DNA of 64,000 nt from Gorsachius magnificus (taxonomy: Eukaryota; Chordata; Aves; Pelecaniformes; Ardeidae), in contig CM067081.1 in the NCBI GenBank assembly GCA_034008185.1, positions 31,184,806 to 31,248,805 on the forward strand, read 5' to 3'. Shown one piece after another: positions 1-15,100 of the stretch. Every line of letters begins with the position of its first letter. Position 1 is the first letter of the stretch. The translations under genes and the position numbers were made by a program. The notes beneath the pieces were generated by a model, which did not search any database, was not told the DNA's origin, and saw only the letters and a program-made list of their open reading frames with translations.

Positions 1-28
1 TGATGTGTTGACAGTAGGAAAGCTTTGC

Positions 29-146
29 CTATAAGGTTTTTTTCCTGCACTTCTGAACTCCACACTGACAGGAAATCTCTGTCTCTGGCATGCTTCCAGC
101 TTTATAACCATAATCCCACGTGAGTTCGGTTCCAGCTTTCACATGC
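29..146 (-). CDS. SETDB2: SETDB2 coding exon 13 (SET end, post-SET, stop)
   Basis: Residues 662-700 and a TAG stop at 31-29. It contains ELTWDYGY with the SET active-site tyrosines, then CQCGVQKC, the zinc-binding post-SET tail. The acceptor is TTTCTTAG. The remaining 28 bases to the window edge are 3' UTR. Confidence 0.97.
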
Positions 147-3100
147 CTAAGAAATAAAACACTCGGTCAATTTGTTTGAACTAAGTGAAACAGTATTGTG
201 CTTACAGTTTGTCACCAACAACTCACATGCAAACCCCAAAACCGTAGGGTGTAAGGAGCATCACAGAGACAGCTTGCTGGGAGAGAACGAAGAGATATAA
301 GTGGTCTCTGGCACATGCATTGCTGCTTTGCCTACCAGAGCTATGGAGAGTGCAAATACCCACACCTAGGAGAAAAGACTTTATCAAGCAGTGCGATAGG
401 GTCAGAGTCTAAACAACCTGCTCTAACTTCAAGGCAAATACTGGGAAACAAAAATCAAACAACAAAAAGGAAAAAAAATACACATAAGTGAATACGGATA
501 AATGGGGACACAGGTTTGATGGCTTTTTTTTTTTTTTTTTTACTAGGTACAGTGCATCATTGAGGCTTGAACAGATCTGTAGATACACTGGTGATGAAGA
601 CTATCATCTTTGGTCTTACAAGCTACCTTTTAATGCAATTGCACTATCTATATTCTGAGTCTTAGGCTTTTTGCATTAAACACACGCTCCTCATGAACCA
701 GCCGCTCTGACAGTGCATGAAAGAGAAGAAAGTTCTAAGTTTGGCGTTCATTTTGGGCAATGAACTTCCCAATTAGGTACGTGAGACTAAGATGCTGAGG
801 GACAACTGAGGGACAATACAATAAAATAGGAGTATTACAAAGAAGAGAGTAATTCTCTGATATTCCTCACTGGATATGACATAAGGGACATCCAGTGAAT
901 TACCAGGCGGCAGGCTGAGAACGAACAATGAGGACTTTTCAAACAGCACATAATTGCAACCTGCGACTGGCTGCCTTAGGATGTTCTGGAGGCCAGCAGT
1001 GTAAAACAAATAAAAAGGTGACTGGGCAAGTTCATGGAAAATACACAATTAAGCTTGATGAACCAGATGCAGTCCTTAGTGTAGAAAAGTTGTGAAACGG
1101 TGATTGCCAGAAAGCAGAAGGGCCAGCCGGATGAACGTTCCTTCAACACTCCTCTTCCCTAACTGTCTTCTGCTGACCATTGTTACCTCTCTCCACTGAC
1201 CTCAGTCCCCACTACACACTTCTTTACCAAGTACCTGAGCAAGAAAGACTCTGGCAAAAACAAAATCTTTTTTCTGACTTATTTCAAAACATTGTCTTCA
1301 CAGTTCTTGGAAGCCCTCCTCACAGTGTGGTCCACAGCATCTGTGTCAGTACGGACCAGGGTTGCAAGGCTCCACAGAGGATCAGTGTTCCCTGGGGTTG
1401 GTTTGTCTGGAACGAATCCTCTCCTTTATTGTAAGTTCTCACCTAGTCCTCCCACTGTCACGTGCATCGGCTAGCTTAATTCATACAATTAATCCTTCCC
1501 CTCCCAGCTTTAGCTGCCACTTTCTTGTGTCTCACTGGCACCAGCTCTCTGTGTCTCCCTTCTGTCATCCACTAAGGGAAGACACACATCTTTTGCTTTC
1601 AGAGGAAGTTTTCCGAGTATCCTAGGACCACCTCCCCCAGGAGACATTGGGTTACACAAAGTCCTGCTTCTCTTGGTAGCTGCGAGGAGAAGGCCTGGAG
1701 CCAGCTTGTTTGGCCCACAAAGACTCTCAGCCTTAAGACCCTCTAGGGTCCAATCCTGCAGTAGGGACCCAGATCTACTGGCCATTCCTTGAGACACAAC
1801 ACTGGGATCAGCGAATCTTGGCTTTTAAAATGACCATGATGAGTTAAACTTATTTTTCAAATGAAGATTATGATCACTGAAATAGACACATCAAAATTAA
1901 GCTTCCCCACTTTACATTTCAGCACAAAATTGAATAAAGACTCATTAGTGATTATCAACAGCTGTGTTTTTTCAGTCTTTAGTGCACAATAAGAAGACAA
2001 TCAATAAGAAGGCAGTTTCATGGTTTCATGATGCAAGCATCTGCCCCCTCTTAGCATAATTATTTCCTAATAACCGAGCACTGTTTTTTCCCCTAGCATC
2101 TTGAATAAAGAACATTAAGCTTCCAAAAATTCACCTGTTTGTGAAGAACGCCACCCATGGAAAACTTCTGTTGTGAGTCTCTACAAACACACTCTGTGCA
2201 AAGAGATTTGGACAGCAGCTGTGCTGTAAAACAGAGTATTTGAATTAGAAACAGTGAAACACAATATCATCAGCTGAAGAACCTATTTTGTGCCAGACAG
2301 CTGTCACTGGTAAAGATACTTACTTCCTTCCCTTCTCCAGCCCACACAGAATGTCTATTATTCAATGCCATTGCCCCTTATTTTTGCAGTAATTCTGTCT
2401 CTTTCGAGCATTATTTCCACTATATTATGGAAGTACTTTTGCCCAGGAAAACCAAGTTATTCTATCAAGCCGTCCTCCAGAAATTTATGGGCAGAATTTA
2501 TCTTTGATTTAGGATGCACCACAAATAATCAGTATGTGACAGATGTATCTCGCTGTCAGCCAGGGAAGCAGTGCTAGAGAGCAAGTAATAGATTAAATGA
2601 TGCTGCATGTTGGCAAAGAGAAACATTCAGGTGCATATAGAAACACGTGTAAGGTCATGGATACAGAAGAAAGGTTTCAGCAAGATGCGCTGCTACTAAC
2701 CTTAACACCATATTACCCCTGCAATGAAGAGCAGCTTAAACATATGCAAGGATTTTGCTGTAAGACACATATTGATGCCGACAAAGAGAATTAAGTTACT
2801 TGCAGAGTACGTGCAGACGTGTCTATGAAACATTCATCTTAGCTGGAAGTACTTGGTAAGTCATTACTATTTCTCAGCAAATCAAAATTGAGAGACTTAT
2901 TTAGCAGATATGTACACAAGTATGACAGACTGCTTCCTAAACCTATGATTGAACAGTACAGGTATTTCCTACAATATCACATCACTTATCCTAAATCAGC
3001 ACAAGCTAGAATTTACAGTGGTTGGGGAACAAAAAACAAGGCTAGGAGAAGACTTGTGGTTCAACAAAACGTGCCATTTGCTCCCTGGACCCCCCAAAAA

Positions 3101-6100
3101 TACTGTTCAAAAATTCAGGAGAAAGATGTCACTCATTACTGGGCAATATTTCACTCAGGAACCTAGTGGTGCCAAAAACTACAGCATGCATCATCTTACA
3201 GAGGCACTAACAGCTGGTGTCACCCAATCTGCTGTTCTGTCACTTCAGAATACAGGGAGCACCATATAAGCCTGCCTTGTCATGCACCTACCACAGATAC
3301 AGCTTATGTGCAAAAGCTTTCTACTTTATGCAAATACATAATTTATTTATTTAAGCTAAAACAACCAAGAGAATACATGCAACTTTTTTTACTTACATTA
3401 AGAAAACGGCCCACATTTCCTTCTTTTGTGGCATCCAGTACATAAATATTTTCTTCATTACCATTCTTCAGAAGTGTCCTATCACCATCAGCTTCCTCAC
3501 AAAATGTGCCTTGTTTTGACTGCCTGTAATTTTCCTCTTTGCAGTCAGCTTTTGGTGGTACATTTTTACATGGCCTCACAACACACGTGTCATCCAGCAC
3601 ACCTGACTTGCCACAACCAACACCCTGCAGAGACAGACTCTTTCTTTTGCATTCTGCACTGTCCGTGTCACCAGACTCAGTCTGTCCTATTTCCACTGGA
3701 TGTTCTTCCTTCTTCTGCCGAGTGGATTCTGTCAATGGACACGTAAGTTATTTTTCAACACCAGTTTAAAGCCAAAGCCTTTCCCTTGTTTGGCCCTGAC
3801 CTCTTATCCACCCAACCTTCTTTGTTCTCCAAAATGTGCACAGCTTCCTTGCTGTTTACAGGTCTGTAAAACAACTACTCTTCCCCATGCCTCTCATCAA
3901 TCCTCCCGCAAATGACTGTTTCCTGCTGCGGTGCCTAAAGCACTTGCACAAGTCCCCTGTGAGTGACCTAGTTGCTCCCTTCTTCTCAAATCCCACTCCA
4001 AATTGATTTCTCCACCTTAATTCCCAAGAGAATCACAAACTGTAATTAAGACAGAAACAAGATTTACGTGCAAATAGCATCAGTTTCGCCCTGCCTCTTC
4101 AGCTTGAGGCCCCCCCCGCCCCCGCATTATACCCACCCCCGCATTATACCCTGTTTAATTTTTCTTGACTGGAACATGTATTGGGTGTGACACAGTAAGA
4201 ATTGCAAGACTGACTTTCCCACAGTTGCACTGTATTTGAGAAGCTGCTGTCAGGACTGTTCAACATGTCCCCAAATTAACTGGTACAGGGCAATCTTTTG
4301 CCTGCAAAGTTGATGCACTGTAGTACACAAGGCAGCAATAATCTCCGTACCGCTGAGCTCTCTTAAGTCAGCCTAAACATTATGTGGATAACATCACTGC
4401 CCACACCTGAAGACCACTTTCTACATTTTAAGTCTATCACCTGATGGGGCACAAGTGCACTAAGAGCACAGTATTTATACCTCTGCAAACCTACTTTCTT
4501 TTCGTTTCTTTGTTCCACCGGTTAGTTTTGTTTTGCTTTGACTATTATCTTCATCCGAGCTGGCACTGTGCACCAGTGTATCAATATCCTTTAAACAGAA
4601 TAAAAGATAATGAAAAGGCTGTGATGTATTCTTGCTGTGTGCAACTCTGGGTTAACACAGGATAGCAAGTGGGTTTTAGGGCTCTAGGGTTGAAGTTTCA
4701 AACCTACTGTAATGCATGGCTATGGCTGAGTTTCAGAAGTCCATACATTTACTGCAATGCAACATTTATCTTAATTTCAAATTATCTTTCAGAATAACCT
4801 GGAAGGAGCTCCCCACTCAACAAAACATTTAAATAAGTCCTTAAGTCCCAACAATTTCACCAGAATTTAAACATGTTTGTGTAAGCTGCTGAACCAAAGC
4901 CCAAACATGCTTTTTTACATGGTTTCAATAAAATGAACATAAGTGGCAAGATTTCTCCTCTCCCACCACAAAAAGGCGATTAGTTACGGGAACTCCAGAA
5001 TGGACAGCACTGCCAAACATTAGCATGAAAATCCCACGTGCATCTCTTAAGTGCAATGAAGAAACCTACAGAGTAAGTTTACCCCAGTTTCCCTCTTTTG
5101 CACGTATTTGCTGGCAACACTTCACACCCAGGTCAGAACAAATTCTCCCAACTGTGGCACTGCATAACAAAACTGAGTCCAGCTCCTGAGATTTTCTTCT
5201 CTCTCTGCTATATCATTCTTTGGGGACACATCACAAAAATATTATCACTCTTACCCTCTAACTCTGCAGTTAGTTACAGCAGGTAATGGAGGGGGAGAAT
5301 GATTTCTTAAGGCTCTTAAGGCTGGAGTGTAAGTGAAGGGTGGAGAAGGGAAGGCTGTAAGGGTAGTTAGTGCTGGTCTCAGGGGAGATGTTGAAGGACT
5401 GATAATGGAGAAATGATGGGGTATAGCTTCCAGCATGCCAGCTTAGCTCGCAGTGCAACACAATCTCAGGAAGAAAAATCCTTAGAACTATTTAAATGTG
5501 TAAGACGAAAAGGTCAAAATCAATACCCATATTCAGCACAGTGAAAAATTAATCTATTAAAGCCAATTATTACCATTTTTACCTGGTGATGATGAAAAAC
5601 AACACTTCTAGTTCCAGGCCTTCTCATGGTTGTAATACTTAAATTCCTTGGATGAAGCCTGTACAGAAACATCAAAAGGAAATGATAAAAGACAAAAAGA
5701 CCCATAAGTAATTCTCACAACACAGATTTCTCTAGAATTTTCTAGTTCATAAAGAACAGACTACATCAGAGCCTGCAGTCTGACCTCGCCCCATGTTCTG
5801 TGACTATTTTGCCTTTAAGAATTGAGGACCTAGGTTAGCTTCTCATTAGTATTTGTAAAAAACCAGTTGTTCATACTTTATTCAGAGATCAGCAGCTGCT
5901 ATTACATCTTTTCCCTGTTCTCCTGCCGAGAACCAATCTTTTTGCTGTTTTACTGTAATTATATCACATCATCTCAAAATAGACTGCCTACAGACAGAGT
6001 CTTGCCTTTTTCCTGCTACCACTTTCAACAGTTTTGACAGTGCAGCTTTCAAATGGGAAAGCAAAGATGCTGCAGGGACAAAACAGAGAGAGACACATAG

Positions 6101-9100
6101 GGGGAGACAGTCAAGATATGGCAGATATAGAAAATACTCTCCCACAAAAGAACCTCACTCCTTCACATCAGGAGACGGTTGAGGAAGAATGGGAAGCGGT
6201 ACCTGGCATACACATTTAAAACATCAAAAATCACATTAGTTTGGATTACCTTTAGAGTGCAGTAGAAAACACCAGTTTTAAAACTAATCTTAGTATCTGT
6301 ACAATGTCTAGCAGTAAGAAACAGCTCTTATTCAAGAAAACTTTCAACCTAAAAAACTTTTATGTACTTTTTTTGCCATAAAAAACATCATGGTACTACT
6401 TTGGGCTACTGATAGTGGCAACAAATGCTACTCCTTTAAGTCTTTCTTAAGATTTAATCTTAAGATTAAACCCCTTTGTAAATTCAAAGTTGCAGTAGCC
6501 ACAAGAACTTGGAACTTCATTACATTGTTACATTGTTTGCCCTTTTAAAGGCAATCTGGGTGAATGATTTGTCAAGATTAGCACACTGATGTCCTCTCAA
6601 AGGTTTCTCAGACCAGCTGGATTGTCGTTTCTTAAAATGCAGAATAAAAAAGCCTTTTTGTCTGTCACACTTTTTATCCAGCCCACATGCAAAACATTTT
6701 TATTCTCAGGAAAGGAAATTTAAGGTAGCACTACAGTAAAAGCAACTTTAAAATTGTGCTTCCCTGCATTTTTTAGTAACACCGCTTAGAAGTAAAATCT
6801 AGCTGATTGCTGATAATTATGTAATTTACAAAATTAATAAATCATTAGGTTTCCAAGATACTGAAATGCAACTGAGAATATCCTGGCAGGTATTTTATAA
6901 AGTTTCCATCTGCAATTTCGTGGTGCTTCTCAAAGATCCACAATAATCTTCTACTATGAAATAAGCAAGAATTTGCAATCATTCATGAGTAGCACAAAAG
7001 AAGTGTTTACAAAGTAGTGTGGCAGAGCAAGGAATAAAGATTAAGAAAAGAAGCTTCCGACTTCCTTCTGAAAAGACTAAGGCATGCTGTTGACAAAGCC
7101 ACATGGTTATTTTGCAGTAATTTTATTTTAGGAATCCTGATAGGCTACAAGACCCTGACTGTGAAATAAAAGCAGGACCAGGACTTTTGCATAATTCACC
7201 TCAAAAATGAGGTGTGGTCAGACTCTTAACAGGAAAGGTTAAGACTCTTAGCAGGAAAAGTTACGTTACAAAGAACAAGAGGTTTAGAAACTGGGAGCAA
7301 AGGACAGGACAGTTAGTGGCTCATTTGTTATCAATTTATTGTGTCATCAAGTATCTTTAAATCATTTATCTCAAGTATCTTTTATTAACTCTTTCAAATT
7401 AGCATAATGATTAATGTCCTGAAGAGACCCAGTACACCCAGGGGATAAACTGGATTTCTAGAAAAGATGCCAAGCAGTACACACAGTAAGTAAAATTAAT
7501 ACAGAGGAAAAACTCTGTTCTATTAGAAGAAACAATAAGGAATTAAAAAAAAAAAGTTGAGAAAAAACCCAAACACCCTCAGCTGAGGACATTCAGATCT
7601 ACTCAAAGTTTTACAAAGGACTTCCTAGAGTAACAGAGTATTAGTTTCATTATGCTTAAGTTTGCTTTGGTAAACTTACAGGGTTGATTTATTTGCATTA
7701 CCCACAGTCTGAGACAAAGACTCCTGCTTGTCAAGAATATAATTTTTGCCAGTCTGCACTAGTTCAATCACAGAGTCTGAACAATCAGTGTCAAGTTTTC
7801 TTTTTTTGGAAAAACAGCCATGGCCCGTGTCATTCACAACACTCTTCTCTTTCAGCTCTTGATCAGCATCTCCCAATACTTGAACTTCAGCTTTGCTCAT
7901 TAATCTGCCTGGAAGAAAAAGAAAATTTTTTTTTTTTTTTTTTTAAATTGTTTGTTTGCTAAGATGAGTCACACTCACTATCACAGTTCAAACTTACATT
8001 AAAAAAATACAGTAACATTATCTAGGAAAGCAAAATATGAATGCACTTATACTAAAGAAAAACTAGGCCTGGCACAAGATGCACAGACCTGTGAGGGGAA
8101 AAAACAACAGTCCGAGATAGGCTTTGCTCCAGAATATTTTGATTGTTTGTTTGGCACCATTGCATTGCAGAGTTCTTCAAGGTTCTTCTGTCTGTTTGAT
8201 CATCTTGCAAGTTAAAATTATATTGATTCATTTGTCTTCCAAACCCTTACTTCCCTGTTTGGTTCTCAAAAAAAATCCAGGGCACAGACCACCGAGAGGG
8301 AGAATTATGCTATACATCTTCCACAGGTCACCTTCTGTTACCTGAGTAAGTACAAACAAATGTCCCCTTGTCGATATCATCTAGGCAGCGGACGCCCCAG
8401 CCTTTCTTCTCTGTGTTGAACACTTGCAGCCTGACTTGAATGCCATGCTGTACAACTCTGTTCTGACACATCATCTTGTCACACCTGCACAACACACTAC
8501 ACTCATAAATTCTGTCAAGAGGAAGCAAAACAAAACACAATATAAAAGAATGCATTACCAAAACAAAGTTTCTATTATTAATTTCCCTCCTGAGCATTAA
8601 TAAGGCAGTGGACTGAAAAGATAAGGAATCTGGCTAAAACTGATTGTGCAGCAGTGCTCTGAAGCTCATTACTTCCTTGATTGCCGATTGATTAAGAGCC
8701 TGTCAAGCCAGATTTTGGTATAAGTAGACAAGAAAAATAAATGCTACCTTTTTTATTTTATAGGAGTAAATCACATAGAAGCAGAAATCCCTATGAAGCA
8801 CCTCATTCTATGCTGGAACAGATTTTAGCAAAGACAGCCTGTCTGCCCAGACCTCACTAGCTGTTATGAATTTTAGGATTTAACAAAATATTTCTAAAAG
8901 AATTCACAATTGTGCTTTTTTTTGCATTTATTTCTGGGTTCACTGGCAGCTTTAATTCTGTGTGCCAACCATAAACTAACATCACACAGCAACAAAGGAC
9001 TGAAAGGGGCTCCTTAAACTTGTGGGTTCAGCCCTTGGCTACTGCAGAAAGTTATCTTGTGCAATTCCTCTCCTGAACTGAGGTTACTGGTGCCTTCCCC

Positions 9101-12100
9101 AGACCACATATTAATCCGTGGGAGCTGAATAAGAGAAATGGTGAACACCTGCAGCACTGGGATGGCTTTGGAGACTCTTGGAAGAGTCACACATAACCAA
9201 GTCTGGCAACAGCAGGTGGCTGATATTTCTTTAGGACTCTGGTCCAACAGAGCAAGTGGATGGACAAGATACAGGGCAAAACCCAACTGCTTCCCACTTC
9301 TTTGGCTGATACATGCCGTAATGGCCTTGTGATAGACCTCCTTCCCTTGTGGCAGCTTTTCTTTCCCTCTCTCTTCTCCCCTTAGCATGCCTGAATGTAC
9401 CAGCATGTGGGCCAGATATGCGCTGAGCTCCTGGACCAGCTAATACTGTGTTACTCCTCATGCTCTTCTTGGACCTTGAACTAAGCTGTGAAAATTGTAA
9501 TATCTGCAGTACAGAAGTGTTTTTCCCTACTACTCAAGTCACATTAATTATCTTTTATCCTCCTGATCTGTCAGTTAAATTGTGACAAAAAAGGAAGGTT
9601 TTGGTAATCCAGAAACCACAGCTTATTTTAGTTATTTACACTACAGGAGTAAAATAAGAGCATACAAATAAAGCAACAGTTAGTAAGTTCTGTGTTTCTT
9701 ACCCACTAGGAACAGGTCCCTCCAGTCTTTTGTAACTGTATCCATGGGATGTTTTACTACTTGGAGACACAGAAATTTTACTACAGCATCTTGCAGTTAG
9801 CTGTAGGCATGCACATTTTGACCTGGAAGATAACAGTAGAACATCTCAGAATGTATTTGGGGCAGCATAAATTAAACATAAATCTAGATAATTTAAAATG
9901 TACTTGACTATACACACCCACCCACACTTATATATACACCTATATTTACACACACACACTTTTATTCCACAAGGCCATTTCAGACACCCTACCCTTCTCT
10001 TTGTCTCCTGCCTGCTTATTTGTGCTTTAAAATAATCATGTTCTCTCCACCCCAACACCATTCTTCTGCCAAGCTCTGTAAAAGGCACATGCAAACAGCT
10101 GAAGTACAACAGAAATTTATTATAAACTGTCAAATGGATTGAATGAATGAACTAAAATCACCTGTTCTGGCACAGCATCCCAGCCTGTTAGCCATTACTT
10201 CATTACCTTCCTCCCACCCTAGCCTGCAGGAAGTGAAGAATTTCACACTGCAGATTGGAGAGCTCAAGCAATAACGCTAGTCTTCATCATCTTATATCAT
10301 GACAACTCCAAAGAACCACAGCATTTGTGCAAACAACAACAGACCACATCTTGAACCCCAGAAGCGCACACCAAAGGCATCTCAACTCTTGGAGGAGTTC
10401 AATGAAAAGCAGCAGCATGCTATGTGCTTGCTGTTCCCCACCACTCAGCTGAAACTGAATAACTTTAATTACTGAAGCTTCATTATACCAGGCTGTGATT
10501 TCAAGCTTTTGTCGGGTCACAGGCAATTATACTGCACACCAGCACATGCAACTGCCCTAGCTATCAGTAATACAAAATGGATTCAAAACCAAGTAACACT
10601 TACAGGCAGAGACCAGGTCAAAGACAAACACTCTTCAAGAAAGTGGACAAAATTGTCACCAAATTCACACATTAACTGTGGCAGGTTCACACAGAGCAAT
10701 AGGTAGCCCAGAGTTACTGGGCTTTAGAAAAAGACAATGATGAGCAACACTGTTTGAACTGCTCAGAACATAAATGTGTTCTGTTACCATAGTTTCTGTT
10801 TAGACAAGGGGAAGGATGGGATGTAGAGGCTGTGAACAGGGATGTTTCCTTCTCTGCCCTCAGTAACCTTCTAAGTCCCAGATGATCTGATCTCTCCAGG
10901 CTGTCCCACCCCATCTCCAGGATACCATCCCACAGCAGGAGCTGCAGCAGCAGTTGTCATGCAGGAGCCTTCCCTGCTTGTCAGGAAAACAAGCCTTCCT
11001 CTGCTGGCACAAGAGTCTCCCTTCCCCACTCTTTTCCCAAAGCAGACACATCTGCTTGCCAGCTCCACGTGGAGGAGAAGCACTGACAATTTGGGAAGAA
11101 AGGGAAAGGAACGCAGTAATCCACCTGTTGATTGCTTCCTTCCCTACAACAACGGCTGGATGGGTAGGAGCACCCAAGTTCTGGAGAAGACACAGTGGTG
11201 TCAGTCAACACAGAGCATGACACAAAACACAGATACTCCAGCAGCGTTGGTCCTTTGGCACTGTTCGGTACTACACGCCTTCACACTTACCACCACCACC
11301 CTACTATGGAGGCATCACGTGTCACTTGTCCGGGATTAGATTTTTCTACCTACCTATCAATGCAGCCATCTGTGCAGTCACATGAGTCTACAAACATGCT
11401 GGAGAAATTGTTGAGATAATATCCACGTGGCCATGATGCCCTCCGATATTTGAAATAAGGTAATCTTGCGCAGTCAAGATCATTACAGAAGGAAATGGGC
11501 ACAGACTCGACTCCATTGCTAATATCAAAATCAAACACGAGGGGTTCGGGAGTTACAGTGTTCCTGCCCAACAGTACATACGTGTTGAAGGAGAAGTTAT
11601 CAACAAATAAGAAATTGCACTCCGTTTCAAACAGATAATTTTGCACATCTTGGAAGCTTCTGAGACTTCGTCCACAAGGAGCTTTATAATTCACATCCAG
11701 GGATTTTGAAAGGCAGTCTGCTTTTGCATGGCGTCTTTGAAAGTGAAACAAGATTGGTATCTTAAGAGGATTTTCACCCTTGTAGGAGCCTGCAGCTCTG
11801 TTGGCAAGACACACACTAGAGCACTTGTGGTTCTGAAACTGCAGGTTTAAAGGTAAATCTTGAATTTTACTGGATGCTTCTTTACTCCCTGAACCTGTTT
11901 TTTCCACCTCCTCCTTTTTGCTATTAGAATAAAAAAAGAAAAAAAAAAAAGAAAGAAAAAAGAGCAGCATCTTAGACAACCAGTAAAATGCTCAGGTTTT
12001 TAGTGGTTCAATATTATTAGTGGAGGAAAGAAACAGCCCATTGGTAGAAGTTCAAGGGTTTCACTAAATCACTGTCTGCATTATGTTAGTGTCCTAACAT

Positions 12101-15100
12101 CATATGAAGACATGTTCAGTGGCATTAAAAAAAAAAAAAAAAAAAGCAGCAGCAGCTTCTCAGCTTCTTCCCAGAAAGAACTTACATACTAAAACACAGA
12201 AAGGACATTACAAAAAAAAAAAGAAAAAAAGGAATGATACCCTTACCCACATCTTCCAAATCAGTACCTGAAGCTAAATACAGAGAGACTAAGTCATGTG
12301 CCTGACAATCTGCACAGTCCGTGAAAGCCTGAGAACTCAAAAATTGTTCACAACCAAATGCCCTGTTTTATTCTGCAATGTTCTCATGTGGTAAATTAGA
12401 CAAGACTACTCAAAACCTCAGGTTTTGCATGCAGGTCAAGTTAAAAATATTTTCACTTTGAAAACTGTCAGGATTCAAAAATGGGTTTAAAAACTTTGAA
12501 TTTAGAAATCTGAGAGATCAAAATCTCTCTCAAACACACTAAAGAATATGTCAAATAAGGAACTGGAATAAAGTATTACACACACTGACCTGTGAGAACT
12601 TTCTACAGAGTTTACAGTGTTCTCATCTGTTTGAAGATGCAGCAATTTGGGTTTGGTTTCCTGTATGCCATCTCCGTCAAACACATCACCTACTGAAAAA
12701 AATTGAATGCAAGCAAAAACTTCAGCAATCCACATTTCAATTTATAATCAAACTTACTTTAGTTACTAAAGAGATAATTACCAAAATACATTAGACATGC
12801 ATTGCTATGAACTACAGCTAACAAAGAGCATGTTAGCAACTGCCCTACTAAAAAAACCAAGCTGCTTTTTATAACTTATACAAAAGTCATGTGATTACAT
12901 ATAGATGTGCCAGTGAGCGACTAGCTGACACACAACACACACTCATACTTTTTCTCCTGCTCCTCCTCTCCCTCCTTCCCTTTCCCCAAAGGGGAAAAAC
13001 TTAGGTGAACATCGACAAACTTGAGGCAGAAACGCCCTTTTTCACAGACCATCAGGTGATTTGCACATTAAAATCTTCCATGTCACTTTCAAAGTGCATC
13101 AAGACAACACACACATGAAACATGCATACAGATTTATCTTCATTATTTGATGTAAAAGGATGCCAGGGTATTACAGCTAGTGGATCCATGCACAAAATGA
13201 CTCTGCTTGCAGCCAGCTTGGGTTCATCAGGGCTTACTAGTTCAAATTCTCTTCACTTGGTACAAGCCATATACAGGTACACACAAACCACAGAAGTACA
13301 AACCCAGGTGAGAGTCCACAGTCTAGTACCTGAGGACAGTAATAATTACATTTTTTCCCTTGTAATGCTAAAACAGGCTTCTCAGACCTATTTTACTGAT
13401 GTCAAATAGGGGGAATAAGCTTCTGGTGAGTAAAACAATACAAATTAAATACACACACCAAATAAGTACAATTGAGATGCACATACCATTTGTCAAGGTT
13501 AAGAGATCACCTAGATTAGCTTCATTCACCAGTGCCCAAGCCTGCCAGCATTCTATGCAAAAAACAAAACAAAACAGATACGAAGTGTATTTTAAGTAAT
13601 GATAATAGGGACAATGATAATAGTGACTACTAGAAGGGAAAAAAACCCCTGTAAGTCCTCCAGACACACGTGCTTCCTCAGTATGCTAATCTAGAACACT
13701 GCAAGACTCATTGGAAACCTTTTGCCCCGCAGTCCTTAATAGATATTATCTATGAATTAGATAGATCTATGAATTACAATAAAATTACAGCTAATGTTGA
13801 TAGTTGTGACTTAGCATCAAACATCCTCTGGCTTTTGGAAAGCTGCTGGAATGTTTCCAAACACACACAAAGCAGTAGCCTCCAGTGGCAGTAATATACT
13901 TAAACATAATTTAGTGGAAGTTTCTCTCTTTACTTTGTCACCAGACCAGTCATCTTCCAGCTAAGAAGGGCTGGATCTTGGCAGACCAAATTAACGCTAC
14001 TCTTAAATTGGTGGAAATGGCCTTCAGACAGTAAAAACACAAAGGAGAGACCCGTTCTGGCTCAACCTCTTACCCCATGCAATAAATATTACAAGGTGAC
14101 AGACAAATGTCAGCAAAATCCATGTTAATATTTTAGTTTGAAACCTTTACGTAACAAAGAATACAAAAATTCAAATTTTACTATGTCACAGATTCATTGT
14201 GTCACCTGGGGATTCAAGTTCAACTTTTACCTAGGCACTCCTGTAACAGTTACAAAAAAAATCAAGATCTGGGAGCTCAAGTACACAAAAAATTGCCCTA
14301 CCAATTTAGAGCAAACTGTACAACGCAGTGTGTGGATATACCAGTTTAAACGCACCTTACACTATTGCACGTTTTCTTGCACAAAAAACCAGCAAGATTC
14401 ATAAATTGCATTTACATGGGTGATAAAAAAAAAACAAGTAGTTTTTCTGAATTAAATAAAACACTAAAAAGAAACCTCTGTACTGCTCCAGGCTTATCAG
14501 ACTTCTGATTTTCATGTAGATAAAGGAAAATTATTTCCATGGAAATCAGGAACAATCTTAAATGCATTGGTGTCACATTTTGCTACCAGTGTTTCAAGTT
14601 ATAATGGTGTCTATGACACAAAATAATACTTACATGATTATAATCCCTCCCCAAAACCATTCAGTTCTCTGAAATCAGCTTGAAAGGCTAAGACTTCTGA
14701 CGATAAAAAACCCACAAGGTACTGCAGATATTTCATTACTTCTCAAGAATAAACATTTTGGTTCCATGTGCTTAAAAGCCACACATTGTTTGAAACAGGC
14801 AAAATGAGAAAATGGCAAAATGCACCTCGAAATTATGAGTCTTTTTTTAAAAATCAGATCTACTTTTAAAAGTACTTAAAACCTCCAACTACTAAGTGCC
14901 ATGGTTTAACCCGGCTGGCAACTCAGCACCACGCAGCCGCTCGCTCACTCCCCCCTCCCACAGTGGGATGGGGGAGAGAATCGGGAAGGAAAAAAAAAAG
15001 GTTAGAGCCGTGGGCTGAGATAAAGACAGCTTAATAAGAGAAAATAATGATAACAGTAATAATGAGAATGGTAACAGAATATACAAAACAAACGATGCAC

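Larger units (their letters stand above)
3729..7679 (-). other. SETDB2 introns 8-10
   Basis: Noncoding sequence around exons 9 and 10 (introns 3729-4494, 4589-5582 and 5659-7679). A C-rich stretch near 4110-4150 contains a short tandem copy of CCCCCGCATTATACCC. Nothing else was recognised. Confidence 0.8.
7909..11353 (-). other. SETDB2 introns 5-7
   Basis: Introns 7909-8341, 8512-9702 and 9823-11353. They contain the T run at 7926-7944 and an imperfect CA/TA-rich microsatellite at about 9906-9960. Dense overlapping small frames on both strands at 10860-11340 look like chance. Confidence 0.8.

Noticed and set aside
10860..11339. A cluster of overlapping small frames on both strands
   Set aside because: It lies inside SETDB2 intron 5. 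Five or more frames overlap each other and none resembles a known domain.
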